A DNA stretch of 64,000 nt from Gemmatimonadaceae bacterium (lineage in GTDB: Bacteria > Gemmatimonadota > Gemmatimonadetes > Gemmatimonadales > Gemmatimonadaceae): contig JAUSJA010000018.1 of assembly GCA_030647905.1 (NCBI GenBank), positions 1-64,000 of the forward strand, written 5' to 3'. The translations under genes were made by a program, and so were the position numbers. Shown in pieces: positions 32,730 to 42,199 of this stretch. The notes beneath the pieces were generated by a model. The model saw nothing but the letters and a program-made list of their open reading frames with translations. It searched no databases and was not told where the DNA came from. Every line of letters begins with the position of its first letter. Within the stretch, counting starts at the first letter, position 1.

Positions 32730-34787
32730 TACACTGAAGTTGCCATTCGCCGTCTGCGCGGGCAACAGGCGGCGCGGTTGGCGATGGCCGTGCTGCTCCT
32801 CGCTCCCGCCGCACTCGGCGCCCAGGCGCGACGAACCGGACAGGTCTGGCAGATCGTGGCGCAGCCGCAGTCGTCGGAAATACTCGCGCGCGACGGCTCG
32901 CTCATCGGCGAGATCGGCACGCAGCTCCGCACCAGCATCTCCATCCGCACTCTGCCGAAGTACGTCGGCCAGGCGTTCATCGCGGTCGAGGACCAGCGCT
33001 TCTACCAGCACGACGGCGTGGACATGGTCGGTATCGCCGGCGCGATCAAGGACAACATCCTCGGCGACCGCCGCGGCGCGAGTACCATCACGCAGCAGCT
33101 CGTCGGCAACATGCATCCCGACATCATTGACCGCCGGGACCAGAGCATCGCTCGCAAGCTGCGCGAGCAGGCCGCCGCTCGCGAGATGGAGAAGCACTAC
33201 ACCAAGGAGCAGATCCTCGAAGCCTATCTCAATCAGATTGGATTCGCCCACGGGTGGTACGGAATCGAGTCGGCCGCGAGACACTACTTCGCCAAGACCG
33301 CGTCGAAGCTGACTCTCGCCGAAGCGGCGACGCTCGCGGCGATGCCCAAAGGTCCCGGGATATATGAGCCGGTGAAGTTTCCCGCGCGCGCGCACGAACG
33401 GCGTAATACCGTGCTCGCGCTGATGGCTCAGCAGCGGTACATCACGCCGGCGCAGGCGCGTGCCGCGCAGGCGTCGTCGCTCGTCACCGCGCCGGATTAC
33501 GGCATTTCGACGCCGGCGCCGTATTATGTGGACGTCGTCAAGATTCAGGCGGAGCGCGCCGGCATTCCGGTGAATCAGGGCGGCTTCCGCATCTACACCG
33601 CGCTGGATCCCGCGCTTCAGGAGTCCGCGGTAAGCTCTCTCGCCGAAGGGCTCGCCGAGGTCGAGGCGCGCGCGGGATATCGTCATCCGAAGACAGCCGG
33701 CACGGGCAAGGACTCGGATTATCTCCAGGGGCTGGTCGTGGCGATGGACCCGACGACGGGGGATGTGCGCGCACTCGTCGGCGGGCGTGATTACAAGGCC
33801 TCGCAGTTCGACAGGGCGATAGACGGAAAACGCCAGCCCGGTTCTTCATTCAAGCCGATCGTGTATGCCGCGGCCATCGCCGACAGCATTCCACCCAACG
33901 CCATCGTCGGCGACACCGCGATCGCTATCCCGCTGCCCAACGGCACGTATTACAGGCCCGACAACTCCGACCACGAATTCCTCGGCGCCATCACGCTGCG
34001 GGAGGCACTGGCCAGGTCGCGCAACGTCGTCGCTGTGCAGCTGGGGCAGGAAGTCGGAATGGACAGCGTCATCGCGCTCGCCAGGCGGATGGGGATTCAG
34101 GGGACGATCGCACCCTATCCTTCCAGCGCCATCGGCGCGTCGGCGGTGCAACCGCTCGACATGATCGCGTCGTACACGACTTTCGCCAACCTCGGGACTG
34201 CCGTGGAGCCGCGATTCATCCACCGCATCGAGGATCGGGCGGGCAATGCCGTCTTTACCGCGCCGGTCCGCGCGCTTCCCCCGGCGATGGATCAGCGTAC
34301 CGCGTTCGTCGTGCGCGACATGATGCGCGATGTCGTGGAGCGCGGCACCGCATCGTCCATCCGGCGATTCCTTCCAGCGAGCGTCCCCGTCGCCGGAAAG
34401 ACCGGCACGACCAACGACAATACCGACGTCTGGTTCATCGGCCTGACGCCGGACATCGTCGCCGGCGTCTGGCTCGGCTTCGACACGCCGAAGACGATCA
34501 CTCCGGGAGCCGCGGGTGGCTCGCTCGCGGCCCCGATCTGGGGGAAGATGATGGCTCGCTACTACGCCAGCAGCGCCGGCCGCTCGTCACTCGAGCGCTC
34601 CGCTTCCCAGTGGACACCGCCGATCGGAGTGATCAGTGGGGAGCTGGACCGCGTCACCGGTCAGCTCGCGACTCCCGCCACGCCGGCCGATCGTCGCTAC
34701 ACGGAGTATTTCGTGGAGGGCACGGAACCGGCGCCGTTCCGCGTCGACCCGTGGAAGATCTTCCGCTGGGGCCCGATCGGGTTCTGA
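32724..34787 (+). CDS. Bifunctional class A penicillin-binding protein
   Basis: 687 residues from ATG 32724; ATG 32784 would shorten the signal region to its hydrophobic core. A basic N-terminus and one hydrophobic segment (about 20-35) are followed by the glycosyltransferase domain (EDQRFYQHDGVD, GASTITQQLVGN) and the transpeptidase domain with all three active-site motifs: SSFK (in RQPGSSFKPIVY), SRN and KTGTTNDNTD. It polymerises and cross-links peptidoglycan on the periplasmic face. It is somewhat shorter than PBP1a because no OB insertion is present. Confidence 0.93.
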   Translation: MHYTEVAIRRLRGQQAARLAMAVLLLAPAALGAQARRTGQVWQIVAQPQSSEILARDGSLIGEIGTQLRTSISIRTLPKYVGQAFIAVEDQRFYQHDGVDMVGIAGAIKDNILGDRRGASTITQQLVGNMHPDIIDRRDQSIARKLREQAAAREMEKHYTKEQILEAYLNQIGFAHGWYGIESAARHYFAKTASKLTLAEAATLAAMPKGPGIYEPVKFPARAHERRNTVLALMAQQRYITPAQARAAQASSLVTAPDYGISTPAPYYVDVVKIQAERAGIPVNQGGFRIYTALDPALQESAVSSLAEGLAEVEARAGYRHPKTAGTGKDSDYLQGLVVAMDPTTGDVRALVGGRDYKASQFDRAIDGKRQPGSSFKPIVYAAAIADSIPPNAIVGDTAIAIPLPNGTYYRPDNSDHEFLGAITLREALARSRNVVAVQLGQEVGMDSVIALARRMGIQGTIAPYPSSAIGASAVQPLDMIASYTTFANLGTAVEPRFIHRIEDRAGNAVFTAPVRALPPAMDQRTAFVVRDMMRDVVERGTASSIRRFLPASVPVAGKTGTTNDNTDVWFIGLTPDIVAGVWLGFDTPKTITPGAAGGSLAAPIWGKMMARYYASSAGRSSLERSASQWTPPIGVISGELDRVTGQLATPATPADRRYTEYFVEGTEPAPFRVDPWKIFRWGPIGF

Positions 34788-34878
34788 GAAGAATCCCGTG
34801 GGACCAAGGCTCCAACCGTCCTAGATTATCCCGCGGCTGCCACGACTGGCCTCGTCACGTGTCCTCAACCCCATTCCA

Positions 34879-35403
34879 ATGAATCGTCTTCGTCTGGCCG
34901 TCCTCGTGTCACTCGCGTCCGTCCTGGTCGCTTCGTCAGCTTCCGCGCAGGTTCTGGATGCAGACCCCTCCCACGTACCGCGCGTCAATCTCATATCCGC
35001 GAACCCGATCGGACTCATCTTCGAGTGGTACAACGGCGAAATTGAGCACGCCCTGACACCGACGAGTTCTGTCGCGGTTGCAGCGTCCAGATTCGACTTC
35101 GATAGCGACAACTACACGTCGGTGGATGGCATCGTTCGTTACTATCCCACCGGGAAGGCGATTCGCGGATTGTCCGTCGGCGCAAGCGCGGGATTCGTCG
35201 CCATTGGCAGCAACTGCAACCTGTGCAGCAACAACAGCGCGACCGCGTTCACGATCGGCGTGCGCGGCGACTATGTCTGGATACTCGGGCGCGATCAGCG
35301 ATTCGCCGTCGCCAGCGGAATCGGCGCGAAGCGGCTGTTCCGAAACGACTTCGGCGCGGACGGGCTGCCCATCGCGCGGCTGTCGATCGGATGGGCGTGG
35401 TAA
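34879..35403 (+). CDS. Secreted outer-membrane-barrel-like protein
   Basis: 174 residues. A clear signal peptide (cleavage near ASA|Q at 23/24) is followed by alternating amphipathic strands (NPIGLIFEWYNGEIEHAL, SVAVAASRFDFDSD, GLSVGASAGFVAIG, FAVASGIGAKRLF) and an aromatic C-terminus (IGWAW), the pattern of a small outer-membrane barrel related to DUF3575/OmpW-like proteins. One CNLC Cys pair may form a disulfide in a loop. Function unknown. Confidence 0.75.
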   Translation: MNRLRLAVLVSLASVLVASSASAQVLDADPSHVPRVNLISANPIGLIFEWYNGEIEHALTPTSSVAVAASRFDFDSDNYTSVDGIVRYYPTGKAIRGLSVGASAGFVAIGSNCNLCSNNSATAFTIGVRGDYVWILGRDQRFAVASGIGAKRLFRNDFGADGLPIARLSIGWAW

Positions 35404-35405
35404 GA

Positions 35406-35489
35406 CCGTTACCCGTTACCTGTTACCTGTTACCCGACGCTCTCAGCTGTTGGCAGCGGGCAGCGGGCAGCGGGTAGCAGGTAACGGGG
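35406..35489. repeat. Heptamer repeat tract C, hairpin between convergent genes
   Basis: CCGTTAC, CCGTTAC, CTGTTAC, CTGTTAC and a degenerate fifth unit run from 35406 to 35440; the inverse units GCAGCGG (three), GTAGCAG and GTAACGG run from 35453 to 35487. CCGTTACC and GGTAACGG can pair, and TTTT follows on the plus strand, so the structure may double as a terminator between the barrel gene and lon. Confidence 0.8.
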
Positions 35490-35491
35490 TT

Positions 35492-38044
35492 TTACGCCGC
35501 GCTCTCCAGCGGCTTCACGTCCTCGGTTGCCGTCGGCTTCACAAGTGCAATCTCCAGCACCTGGCTCAGCGTCTCGACCGGGTGGAAGGTCAGCGTGTTC
35601 CTCACTTCCTCCGGCACGTCCTCGATGTCGCCTTCGTTCGCCTTGGGGATGATGATGTGCTTGATGCCCGCACGATGGGCGCCGAGCACCTTCTCCTTCA
35701 GGCCGCCAATCGGCAGCACCCGCCCGCGCAGAGTGATCTCGCCTGTCATCGCGACATCGCGCCGCACTTCGCGGTCCGACATCTCTGACACCAGCGCCGT
35801 CGCCATCGCGATGCCGGCGGAAGGACCATCCTTCGGGATGGCTCCCGCTGGAACGTGGATATGCGCCTCGATCGCGCCCAGCCGGTCCCTCGGAATTCCG
35901 AGCTTCGCGGCGTTGTTCGTCGCGTAGGTGAACGCCGCGCGCGCCGACTCCTTCATCACGTCGCCAAGCTGTCCGGTGAGAATCAGCGACACCGCTCCAG
36001 CCGGCCCTGTGGTTTCGGAATCGGTCTGCCGCGTGCCGTAGTACCGTCGAATTGACGCCTCGACGAACATGATGTCGCCGCCCATCGGCGTGTAGTACAT
36101 GCCGGTGGCGATGCCAACCTCGTTCGCTTCCTGCGCCCGCTCCGGATGCACCTTCGGCCGGCCGAGCAGCTCACGGACCTCGTCGGCGGTGATCTCCTCG
36201 TCAACGAGCTCGCCCGTCACGCCCATCGCGATCTTGCGCGCAACCTTTCGCGCCACTGCACCAAGCTGGCGCTCGAGCTGTCTCACGCCGCTCTCGCGCG
36301 TGTAATTGGACACGACGCTCATCACCGCGTCGTCCGTGAAGTGAATCCCCTTGTCGCCCAGGCCCGACTCCTCAAGCTGGCGCGGAATGAGATACTTCTT
36401 GGCGATTTCCGCCTTCTCCTTCTCGGTGTACCCGGCGAAATCAACTACTTCCATTCGATCGAGCAACGGTCCGGGAATGCTCTGGACGAAGTTCCCGGTC
36501 GCGATGAACAGCACCTCGCTCAGGTCGAACGGAATGCCGAGGTAGTGATCGGTGAACGTGTCGTTCTGGGCGGGATCGAGGACCTCGAGCAGCGCACTCG
36601 ATGGATCTCCCTGATACGACGTTCCCAGCTTGTCCACCTCGTCCAGCAGGAACACGGGATTCTTCGTTCCGGCCTGCTTCATTCCCTGGATGATGCGACC
36701 CGGCATCGCTCCGACGTACGTGCGGCGGTGGCCGCGGATATCGGCCTCATCGCGCGCGCCACCGAGCGCAACGCGGACGTATTCGCGTCCGAGCGCGCGG
36801 GCGACCGACTTGGCGATGGACGTCTTGCCGACGCCAGGCGGTCCGATGAAGATGAGGATCGGGCCCTTGGCCATCGCCTTGGCCTTCGCCTCCTTCTGGT
36901 CGGTGATGGGACGCTCCTCGTCCACGCCAACCGCGAGCGACGGAGTCGCCTCATCCTTCTCGGCGCGCAGCACCGACGCGGGCACCTCGCCCTCGCGCTC
37001 CACCTCCTGCGCAAGCTGCTGCGCGCGAAGCTGGCGGACGGCCAGGAACTCGAGCACGCGGTCCTTCACATCGGTCAGACCGTAGTGATCCTCCTCGAGC
37101 ACCTTCGATGCATTGTTCAGATCGAGGTGGTCGTCCGAGCGGGTGTTCCAGGGAAGCTCGGCGATCCACTCGAGATACGTCCGGATCACCTGGGCTTCCA
37201 TTGATTCGCGGCCCGCCCGCTCCAGACGACCCAGCTCACGCTCGACTTCGGCGCGCGCTACCTTCGGGAGCTCGAGCTTGCTGAGCTTGTCACGGAGATC
37301 GGTCATCTCCTTGCTCTGGTCGTCGTCGCCGAGCTCCTTCTGAATCGCCTTCATCTGCTCGCGCAGGTACATCTCGCGCTGACGCTCGCCGAGCTCTTCC
37401 TGGACCTGCGACTTGATGTCTTCCTGCGCCTCGAGCAGTCCGACCTGGCGCTGAACGTGGACGAGCACGCGACGCAGGCGATCCTCGATGTTCAGCGTCT
37501 CGAGAAGACCCTGCTTCTCAGGAACGGAAAGCTCGATGTAGCCGGCGACGAGATCGGCGAACTTGCCAGGCTCGGTGACGGCGTCGAGCACCTGATGCAC
37601 CACTTCTTCCGGAAGCCCGCGCCGCTCGCCGAGCTCGGCGGCACGCTCGCGGGTCTCCTTCTGGAGAGCCGTGAACGCCGGATCGTTCTCGTCCACCGGG
37701 CTCATCTCCTCGGCGGGGACGATCACCGCGCTGAGGTAGCCTTCGATGGTGGTGTACTGGAGAGCGGTTGCGCGTTGCTCGCCCTGAAGCAGCAGCTGCA
37801 CACCGCCAAGTCCCCGCTGGATCTGCCCGATCCGCGCGATGACTCCCATTGAATAGAGAATCTCCGGCGCGGGCTCGTCGGTGTTGTCGCGCTGGGCGAC
37901 GGCGAATACGAGTCGATCGCCCTTCAGCGCTGCCTCGATCGCGCGAAGCGTTCCCGGTCTGCCGGCGGCGATGGGAGCGGTGAGGCCCGGAAAAATTACT
38001 GTTCCGCGAAGAGGCAGAACGGGTATAGTTTGACGCTGTCCCAT
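35492..38044 (-). CDS. lon: ATP-dependent protease Lon
   Basis: 850 residues with the full LonA layout: N-terminal substrate-binding domain (1-310), AAA+ module with Walker A GPPGVGKTSIAKSVA, Walker B FLLDEVDKLG and a sensor region (GNFVQSIPGPLLDRME), and the C-terminal Ser/Lys protease (catalytic Ser in PKDGPSAGIAMA, Lys in LKEKVLGAHRAGI). A short insert between the coiled coil and Walker A (ATPSLAVGVDEERPITDQ) is a little unusual. It degrades misfolded and regulatory proteins in the cytoplasm. No CIRCE or HAIR site was found upstream; a small dyad (TACTT-N4-AAGTA, 38070-38083) is the only notable element. Confidence 0.95.
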   Translation of the reverse strand: MGQRQTIPVLPLRGTVIFPGLTAPIAAGRPGTLRAIEAALKGDRLVFAVAQRDNTDEPAPEILYSMGVIARIGQIQRGLGGVQLLLQGEQRATALQYTTIEGYLSAVIVPAEEMSPVDENDPAFTALQKETRERAAELGERRGLPEEVVHQVLDAVTEPGKFADLVAGYIELSVPEKQGLLETLNIEDRLRRVLVHVQRQVGLLEAQEDIKSQVQEELGERQREMYLREQMKAIQKELGDDDQSKEMTDLRDKLSKLELPKVARAEVERELGRLERAGRESMEAQVIRTYLEWIAELPWNTRSDDHLDLNNASKVLEEDHYGLTDVKDRVLEFLAVRQLRAQQLAQEVEREGEVPASVLRAEKDEATPSLAVGVDEERPITDQKEAKAKAMAKGPILIFIGPPGVGKTSIAKSVARALGREYVRVALGGARDEADIRGHRRTYVGAMPGRIIQGMKQAGTKNPVFLLDEVDKLGTSYQGDPSSALLEVLDPAQNDTFTDHYLGIPFDLSEVLFIATGNFVQSIPGPLLDRMEVVDFAGYTEKEKAEIAKKYLIPRQLEESGLGDKGIHFTDDAVMSVVSNYTRESGVRQLERQLGAVARKVARKIAMGVTGELVDEEITADEVRELLGRPKVHPERAQEANEVGIATGMYYTPMGGDIMFVEASIRRYYGTRQTDSETTGPAGAVSLILTGQLGDVMKESARAAFTYATNNAAKLGIPRDRLGAIEAHIHVPAGAIPKDGPSAGIAMATALVSEMSDREVRRDVAMTGEITLRGRVLPIGGLKEKVLGAHRAGIKHIIIPKANEGDIEDVPEEVRNTLTFHPVETLSQVLEIALVKPTATEDVKPLESAA

Positions 38045-38185
38045 GTTTTTCCCTGAGAATTGAAACGACTACTTTTAGAAGTACGTCTTTCTAGTGGTGT
38101 TCCTAATACTGCATCTTTTGAGCGACTGATTCACGCCAGGGGGGCATGATTCACAATTCTTGTCTGTCGGGATGACGCGTCAAGC

Positions 38186-40156
38186 ATGCCATTAAGACCT
38201 GACGATGCCCTTGGCGCCCATGTGGCGTCCGTTCTCGAGCCGTACTATGAAGTAGACAGCGAGATCGGACGCGGCGGAATGGGGATCGTGTATTGCGCGA
38301 TGGACAAGCGTCTGAAGCGCAATGTCGCGATCAAGCTCCTGCCCCCGGAGCTGGCGTTTCGCGCGGACATCCGCTCGCGCTTTTTGCGTGAGGCGGAGAC
38401 CGCCGCGCAGCTCAGCCATCCCAATATCGTCCCGATCTACAATGTCGAGGAGCGGGACAATCTCGTCTACTTCATCATGGCTTTCATCGCGGGCGACAAT
38501 CTCGCCACGCGACTGCAGCAGCACGGCCCGCTGGAAGCGGGCGACGTCCGGCGCATTCTCCGCGAGGTAGCCGACGCGCTCGCCTACGCGCACAAGCGCA
38601 ACGTGGTGCACCGCGACATCAAGCCGGACAACATTCTGCTCGACGCCGACAGCGGACGGGCGATGGTGACCGACTTCGGAATCGCTCGCGCGCTCACGGA
38701 CCAGGGCGATTCGCGCCTCACGGCGACGGGAATGGCGATCGGGACGCCCGCTTACATGTCGCCCGAGCAGTCGGCGGGAGATTCGAACATAGACGGCCGC
38801 AGCGACATCTATTCGCTGGGCGTCGTCGGATATCAAATGGCGTGTGGCGATCTGCCGTTCAACGCGCCCAATACTCCATCCATGCTGGTGAAGCACCTGT
38901 CGGAGCGTCCGACACCGGTGGAGGAGCGCCAGCCGGATCTGCCGATGGATCTTGCGCGCGCAATCATGATCATGCTGGAGAAGGATCCGGCTGATCGGTT
39001 CCCCGATGCGGAGTCGGTGGTGGTGGCGCTGAGCAGCGGCGTGATGCCGACACTGCGAACCGCTCAGGCGCCGGCATCGGCGCCATACGGATTCGCCGGA
39101 TTGCCAGCGACGAATCGGGGAACGGTGCAGCGCGGCGCGGTAGCGACACGCACCGGCTCCGGCCTCAGGGGTTCCTCGGTTCCGACTCCCGATGAAATGG
39201 AACGGTGGAATGCCGATCCCGTGCGGAGATTCCGGAAGAAGCTGGCGCCGTATCTCGCCGTGAACGCGATCCTCATTCCGCTCTCGATCTTCGGAGACGG
39301 CGGATTCCTCGTTATCACCGCGTTCTGGTCCATCGGCATGGCCGTGCAGTACTCCAAGCTCTGGCAGGAAGGCTACAACTGGCGCGACGTGTTCAGGCAG
39401 CCGCGCGACCGGCTCATCTTCGACGTCGCTGCCGAGACGATCGACGACGCGCGCGCGCTGTTCGACGAGACGAAGCGCGAGAAGGTGCGTGCGCGTGCGC
39501 GCGAGCGCGCTGCGGGCGGCCTGTTCAATGACCGTTTGCCACCGGCGCTCGGCCGTGGGTCGAGCGCCCGAATGCCCCGGTCTCCGCTCCCCGGCGAAGG
39601 CAATCCGCCCCCCGCGTTGCTGGCCGACAACTCGCCGTACGGATCAGCGCTGGCGTCGGTCAGGATGGATCGCGACGAGATCTATCGCCAGCTCCAGACG
39701 ATGACGAAGGACGAGCGCGAGCAGATCCCCGACGTCGGTCAATCGGCGGACGCGATCTACCGCAAGGCGATGCAGGTCGCCACGACGCTGGCCGAGCTCG
39801 ACCTGCGCGACAATCGTGATACACCCGAATCCATCGAGAAGGAGATAACCCTGCTCGAGGCACAGGCGAATCCGCTCGACTATCGCGCCAGCGAAGAGCG
39901 CGTTCGCCGTCTCGCGCATCTCAAGCGTCAGCGCCGCGTCGTCGCCGATCTCGGGAAGAAGCGGTCGGAGGCGGAAACGAAGCTCGAGCACTGCCGTCAG
40001 CTCCTCCGAAGCATGCGCCTCGAGCTGCTGCGGTATCGCTCTTCGGGCATGGGTGGTGCGCCCAATGGACTCACCATGGTGACAGAACAGGCGCAGATCG
40101 TGGTAAAAGAGATGGGTTACCTCTCTGACGCGGCCGCCGAGGTCAACGCGCTCTAG
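38186..40156 (+). CDS. Ser/Thr protein kinase with 2TM and coiled-coil C-terminus
   Basis: 656 residues. The N-terminal kinase domain is complete: GRGGMGIVY P-loop (29-37), Lys50, HRDIKPDN (142-149), DFGIARA (163-169) and GTPAYMSPEQ. After a Pro/Gly/Thr-rich linker comes a two-helix membrane module (NAILIPLSIFGDGGFLVIT and AFWSIGMAVQYSKL) resembling the 2TM domain, then a charged region and a long helical C-terminus (about 545-650), probably coiled coil. Unlike classic PknB there is no external sensor domain; the C-terminal coil returns to the cytoplasm. Signalling input unknown. Confidence 0.9.
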   Translation: MPLRPDDALGAHVASVLEPYYEVDSEIGRGGMGIVYCAMDKRLKRNVAIKLLPPELAFRADIRSRFLREAETAAQLSHPNIVPIYNVEERDNLVYFIMAFIAGDNLATRLQQHGPLEAGDVRRILREVADALAYAHKRNVVHRDIKPDNILLDADSGRAMVTDFGIARALTDQGDSRLTATGMAIGTPAYMSPEQSAGDSNIDGRSDIYSLGVVGYQMACGDLPFNAPNTPSMLVKHLSERPTPVEERQPDLPMDLARAIMIMLEKDPADRFPDAESVVVALSSGVMPTLRTAQAPASAPYGFAGLPATNRGTVQRGAVATRTGSGLRGSSVPTPDEMERWNADPVRRFRKKLAPYLAVNAILIPLSIFGDGGFLVITAFWSIGMAVQYSKLWQEGYNWRDVFRQPRDRLIFDVAAETIDDARALFDETKREKVRARARERAAGGLFNDRLPPALGRGSSARMPRSPLPGEGNPPPALLADNSPYGSALASVRMDRDEIYRQLQTMTKDEREQIPDVGQSADAIYRKAMQVATTLAELDLRDNRDTPESIEKEITLLEAQANPLDYRASEERVRRLAHLKRQRRVVADLGKKRSEAETKLEHCRQLLRSMRLELLRYRSSGMGGAPNGLTMVTEQAQIVVKEMGYLSDAAAEVNAL

Positions 40157-40195
40157 CAGCGCAGGGCCTCCCCTCCGGGAAAACAACATGAGCAC

Positions 40196-41329
40196 ATGCA
40201 AAGCCTGAAAGGCCTTTCTGTCGTCGCATTTCTGATCGCCGCCTCGTGCAGCGACGGGCCGGCGGTGGCCGCGCAGTCGGCGCGCGCCGACCCGATCAGA
40301 AAGGATTCGGTCGAGCGGGCACGAATAGTTCGCGTGCCGACTCCGGACGTAGTGCGCGGACTGTACGTGAACCGGTGGGCCGCAGTCGGCAGGAAGATGG
40401 GACAGCTCATTGACCTGGCGAAGAAGACCGAGGTCAACGCACTGGTCATTGACGTGAAGGACGATCGTGGCTTCGTGCTGTACAAGTCGCGCGTTCCGCT
40501 TGCGGTGCAGATAGGCGCCGACACCAACAGCGCGATGTCGCACACGAAGCTCCGCGCCATCCTCGACACGATGGTCGCGCACAGGATCTATCCGATCGCG
40601 CGCATCGTCGTGGCGAAGGATCCGCTCCTCGCCGGCGCGAAGCTGGAGTGGGCGATCAAGCGGAAGGACAACATGCAGCCGTGGCTCGACAAGAACGGCA
40701 AGCCGTGGCTTGACCCTCACCATCGCGAAGTGTGGCAGTACGCTGTGGATCTCGCGAAGGAAGCGTATGGCCTCGGCTTCAGCGAAGTGCAGTTCGATTA
40801 CGTGCGTTTTCCCGACGAGAAGCGGCTGGTGAGGGAGGCCGTGTATCCGTTATCCAACGGCCGCGTCCGGGCCCAGGTGATTCGCGACCAGATCGGCTAC
40901 GTGCGCGCGGCGCTCAAACCGCAGGCGGTGCCGGTGACGATAGACGTCTTCGGCCTCACCGCCACCGATACCACCGACATGGGAATTGGGCAGCGATGGG
41001 AGATGTTCGTGGATCAGGCGGACGTCGTGCTTCCGATGGTCTATCCGTCCCACTTCGCGCCCGGCACGTACAAGCTGGGCAACCCCAACGCGAATCCGTA
41101 CGCGACGATAAACCGCGCGATGAAGGACATCAGGCGCCGCAGCGAAAAAGTCCCTAACGCCGCCAGGATTATCCCGTGGTACCAGGACTTCACACTGGGC
41201 CCACCGCACTACTACGCCGAGCAGGTGCGCGCGCAGATGAAGGCCGGCTACGACAATGGTTATCGGAGCTGGATACTGTGGAACCCCGGCAGCCGTTACA
41301 CCGAGGCGGCGCTGGAACCGGAGTCGTGA
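40196..41329 (+). CDS. Putative glycoside hydrolase (DUF4015), lipoprotein
   Basis: 377 residues with a lipoprotein signal (LIAASC). The mature domain matches the DUF4015/GHL TIM-barrel family: VRGLYVNRW at the first strand, NALVIDVKDDRGFVLY, YPIARIVVAKDP, GFSEVQFDYVRFPDE (putative acid/base region), VTIDVFGLTATDT, VLPMVYPSHFAPG and IIPWYQDFTLG. Such proteins are likely extracellular polysaccharide hydrolases, but substrates are not established. It is 39 nt downstream of the kinase gene. Confidence 0.85.
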   Translation: MQSLKGLSVVAFLIAASCSDGPAVAAQSARADPIRKDSVERARIVRVPTPDVVRGLYVNRWAAVGRKMGQLIDLAKKTEVNALVIDVKDDRGFVLYKSRVPLAVQIGADTNSAMSHTKLRAILDTMVAHRIYPIARIVVAKDPLLAGAKLEWAIKRKDNMQPWLDKNGKPWLDPHHREVWQYAVDLAKEAYGLGFSEVQFDYVRFPDEKRLVREAVYPLSNGRVRAQVIRDQIGYVRAALKPQAVPVTIDVFGLTATDTTDMGIGQRWEMFVDQADVVLPMVYPSHFAPGTYKLGNPNANPYATINRAMKDIRRRSEKVPNAARIIPWYQDFTLGPPHYYAEQVRAQMKAGYDNGYRSWILWNPGSRYTEAALEPES

Positions 41330-41385
41330 TGCATCGCGCCTGAGCCTCGGAGGCCGATCTGCCACCGAGACCCGGGTAGAGCGAG

Positions 41386-41808
41386 CTAGTTACGACTCTG
41401 CGGAGGCCTCTGCATCATCTGCTTCCGCTTCTCGACGTTCGCGTCGAACACTTTCTGCTGATCGGCGGTGAGGATGGCGCGGAACTCAGCCTGCTGCTTC
41501 CCCATCATCTCCATCATCTTCGCGCGCATGCCCTCGTCGGGCGGGCCGCCTCCCATGCCGTTCGGCATCATCTTCTGACGCTCCGCCATGTTCTTCGTAC
41601 GGATCTCGTCAGCCTGCTTCTGCTGCGCTTCGGTGAGGGTGATTCCCTCGAGGAGCATCGCCATTCCACGTCCGCCACGCATTCCGCCGCCCGGGGGACC
41701 ACCCTGCGGCGGTGCTCCGGCAGGCGGTGCACCCTGCGCGCTCGCAACCGTTGCACCAGCGCACAGCGCGATTCCAGCCACTGCCATTCTGATCCAGCTC
41801 ATTCCCAT
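41386..41808 (-). CDS. Secreted LTxxQ (Spy/CpxP-like) protein
   Basis: 140 residues with a signal peptide (cleavage near ASA|Q), a Pro/Gly-rich linker, and two LTxxQ motifs, LTEAQQKQADEI and LTADQQKVFDANV, separated by a Met-rich helix (RAKMMEMMGKQQAEF). The LTxxQ pair is the hallmark of Spy/CpxP-type periplasmic proteins, whose relatives act as chaperones or metal/stress sensors. The Met-rich stretch could bind Cu or other soft metals. A near-perfect palindrome lies just upstream. Confidence 0.82.
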   Translation of the reverse strand: MGMSWIRMAVAGIALCAGATVASAQGAPPAGAPPQGGPPGGGMRGGRGMAMLLEGITLTEAQQKQADEIRTKNMAERQKMMPNGMGGGPPDEGMRAKMMEMMGKQQAEFRAILTADQQKVFDANVEKRKQMMQRPPQSRN

Positions 41809-41828
41809 CTCCGAAGTAGACTGTGCGA

Positions 41829-41846
41829 AGTACCCGCTCGGGTACT
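41829..41846. promoter_or_regulatory. Operator-like palindrome upstream of the LTxxQ gene
   Basis: AGTACCCG and CGGGTACT, exact 8-bp arms with a 2-bp centre, lie 21-38 bp upstream of the ATG at 41808. This fits a dimeric regulator site over the promoter or leader. No cognate regulator is obvious nearby. Confidence 0.45.
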
Positions 41847-42199
41847 GTTGACACTTCTGTATACTCCGACCCTGCGGAAAAGGTTGACCGACGGTTCATG
41901 AAGCTCGATGCCGGTCGGGCGAAGGCCACTCAATTCCCTGTAAGTCGTTTCCTCCGAATGACTTGACCCGCCTGCCCTAGCGCCGAGTACAAAAAGTGCT
42001 ATTCTTACGCGCCACTACAGGGCCACTTTCCTTACCATGCCTCGCCGGGCGGCTTTCAAGCCGTCGCTCACGGCCGGGCTGCCTGACTGAGAGATCCCTG
42101 GCTTTTTTCCAACGAACCTGACGTCGAGCGCCGATTGTGACTGTTCCCAGTTCCGCCGCCGATATAACTCTTCCGCCACTCCGTGGGACTGGTGAAACC
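41847..42199. other. Intergenic region, no gene seen
   Basis: About 350 bp between the LTxxQ gene and the helical-repeat gene. Base composition is less GC-rich than its surroundings. A frame remains open from GTG 42137 into the next gene, but its third-codon bases are not GC-biased, so it is not taken as coding. No repeat or RNA gene recognised. Confidence 0.6.

Noticed and set aside
38045-38185. CIRCE or HAIR heat-shock operator upstream of lon
   Set aside because: Neither TTAGCACTC-N9-GAGTGCTAA nor a CTTGAGT/ACTCAAG pair is present; only a weak 5-bp dyad is seen.
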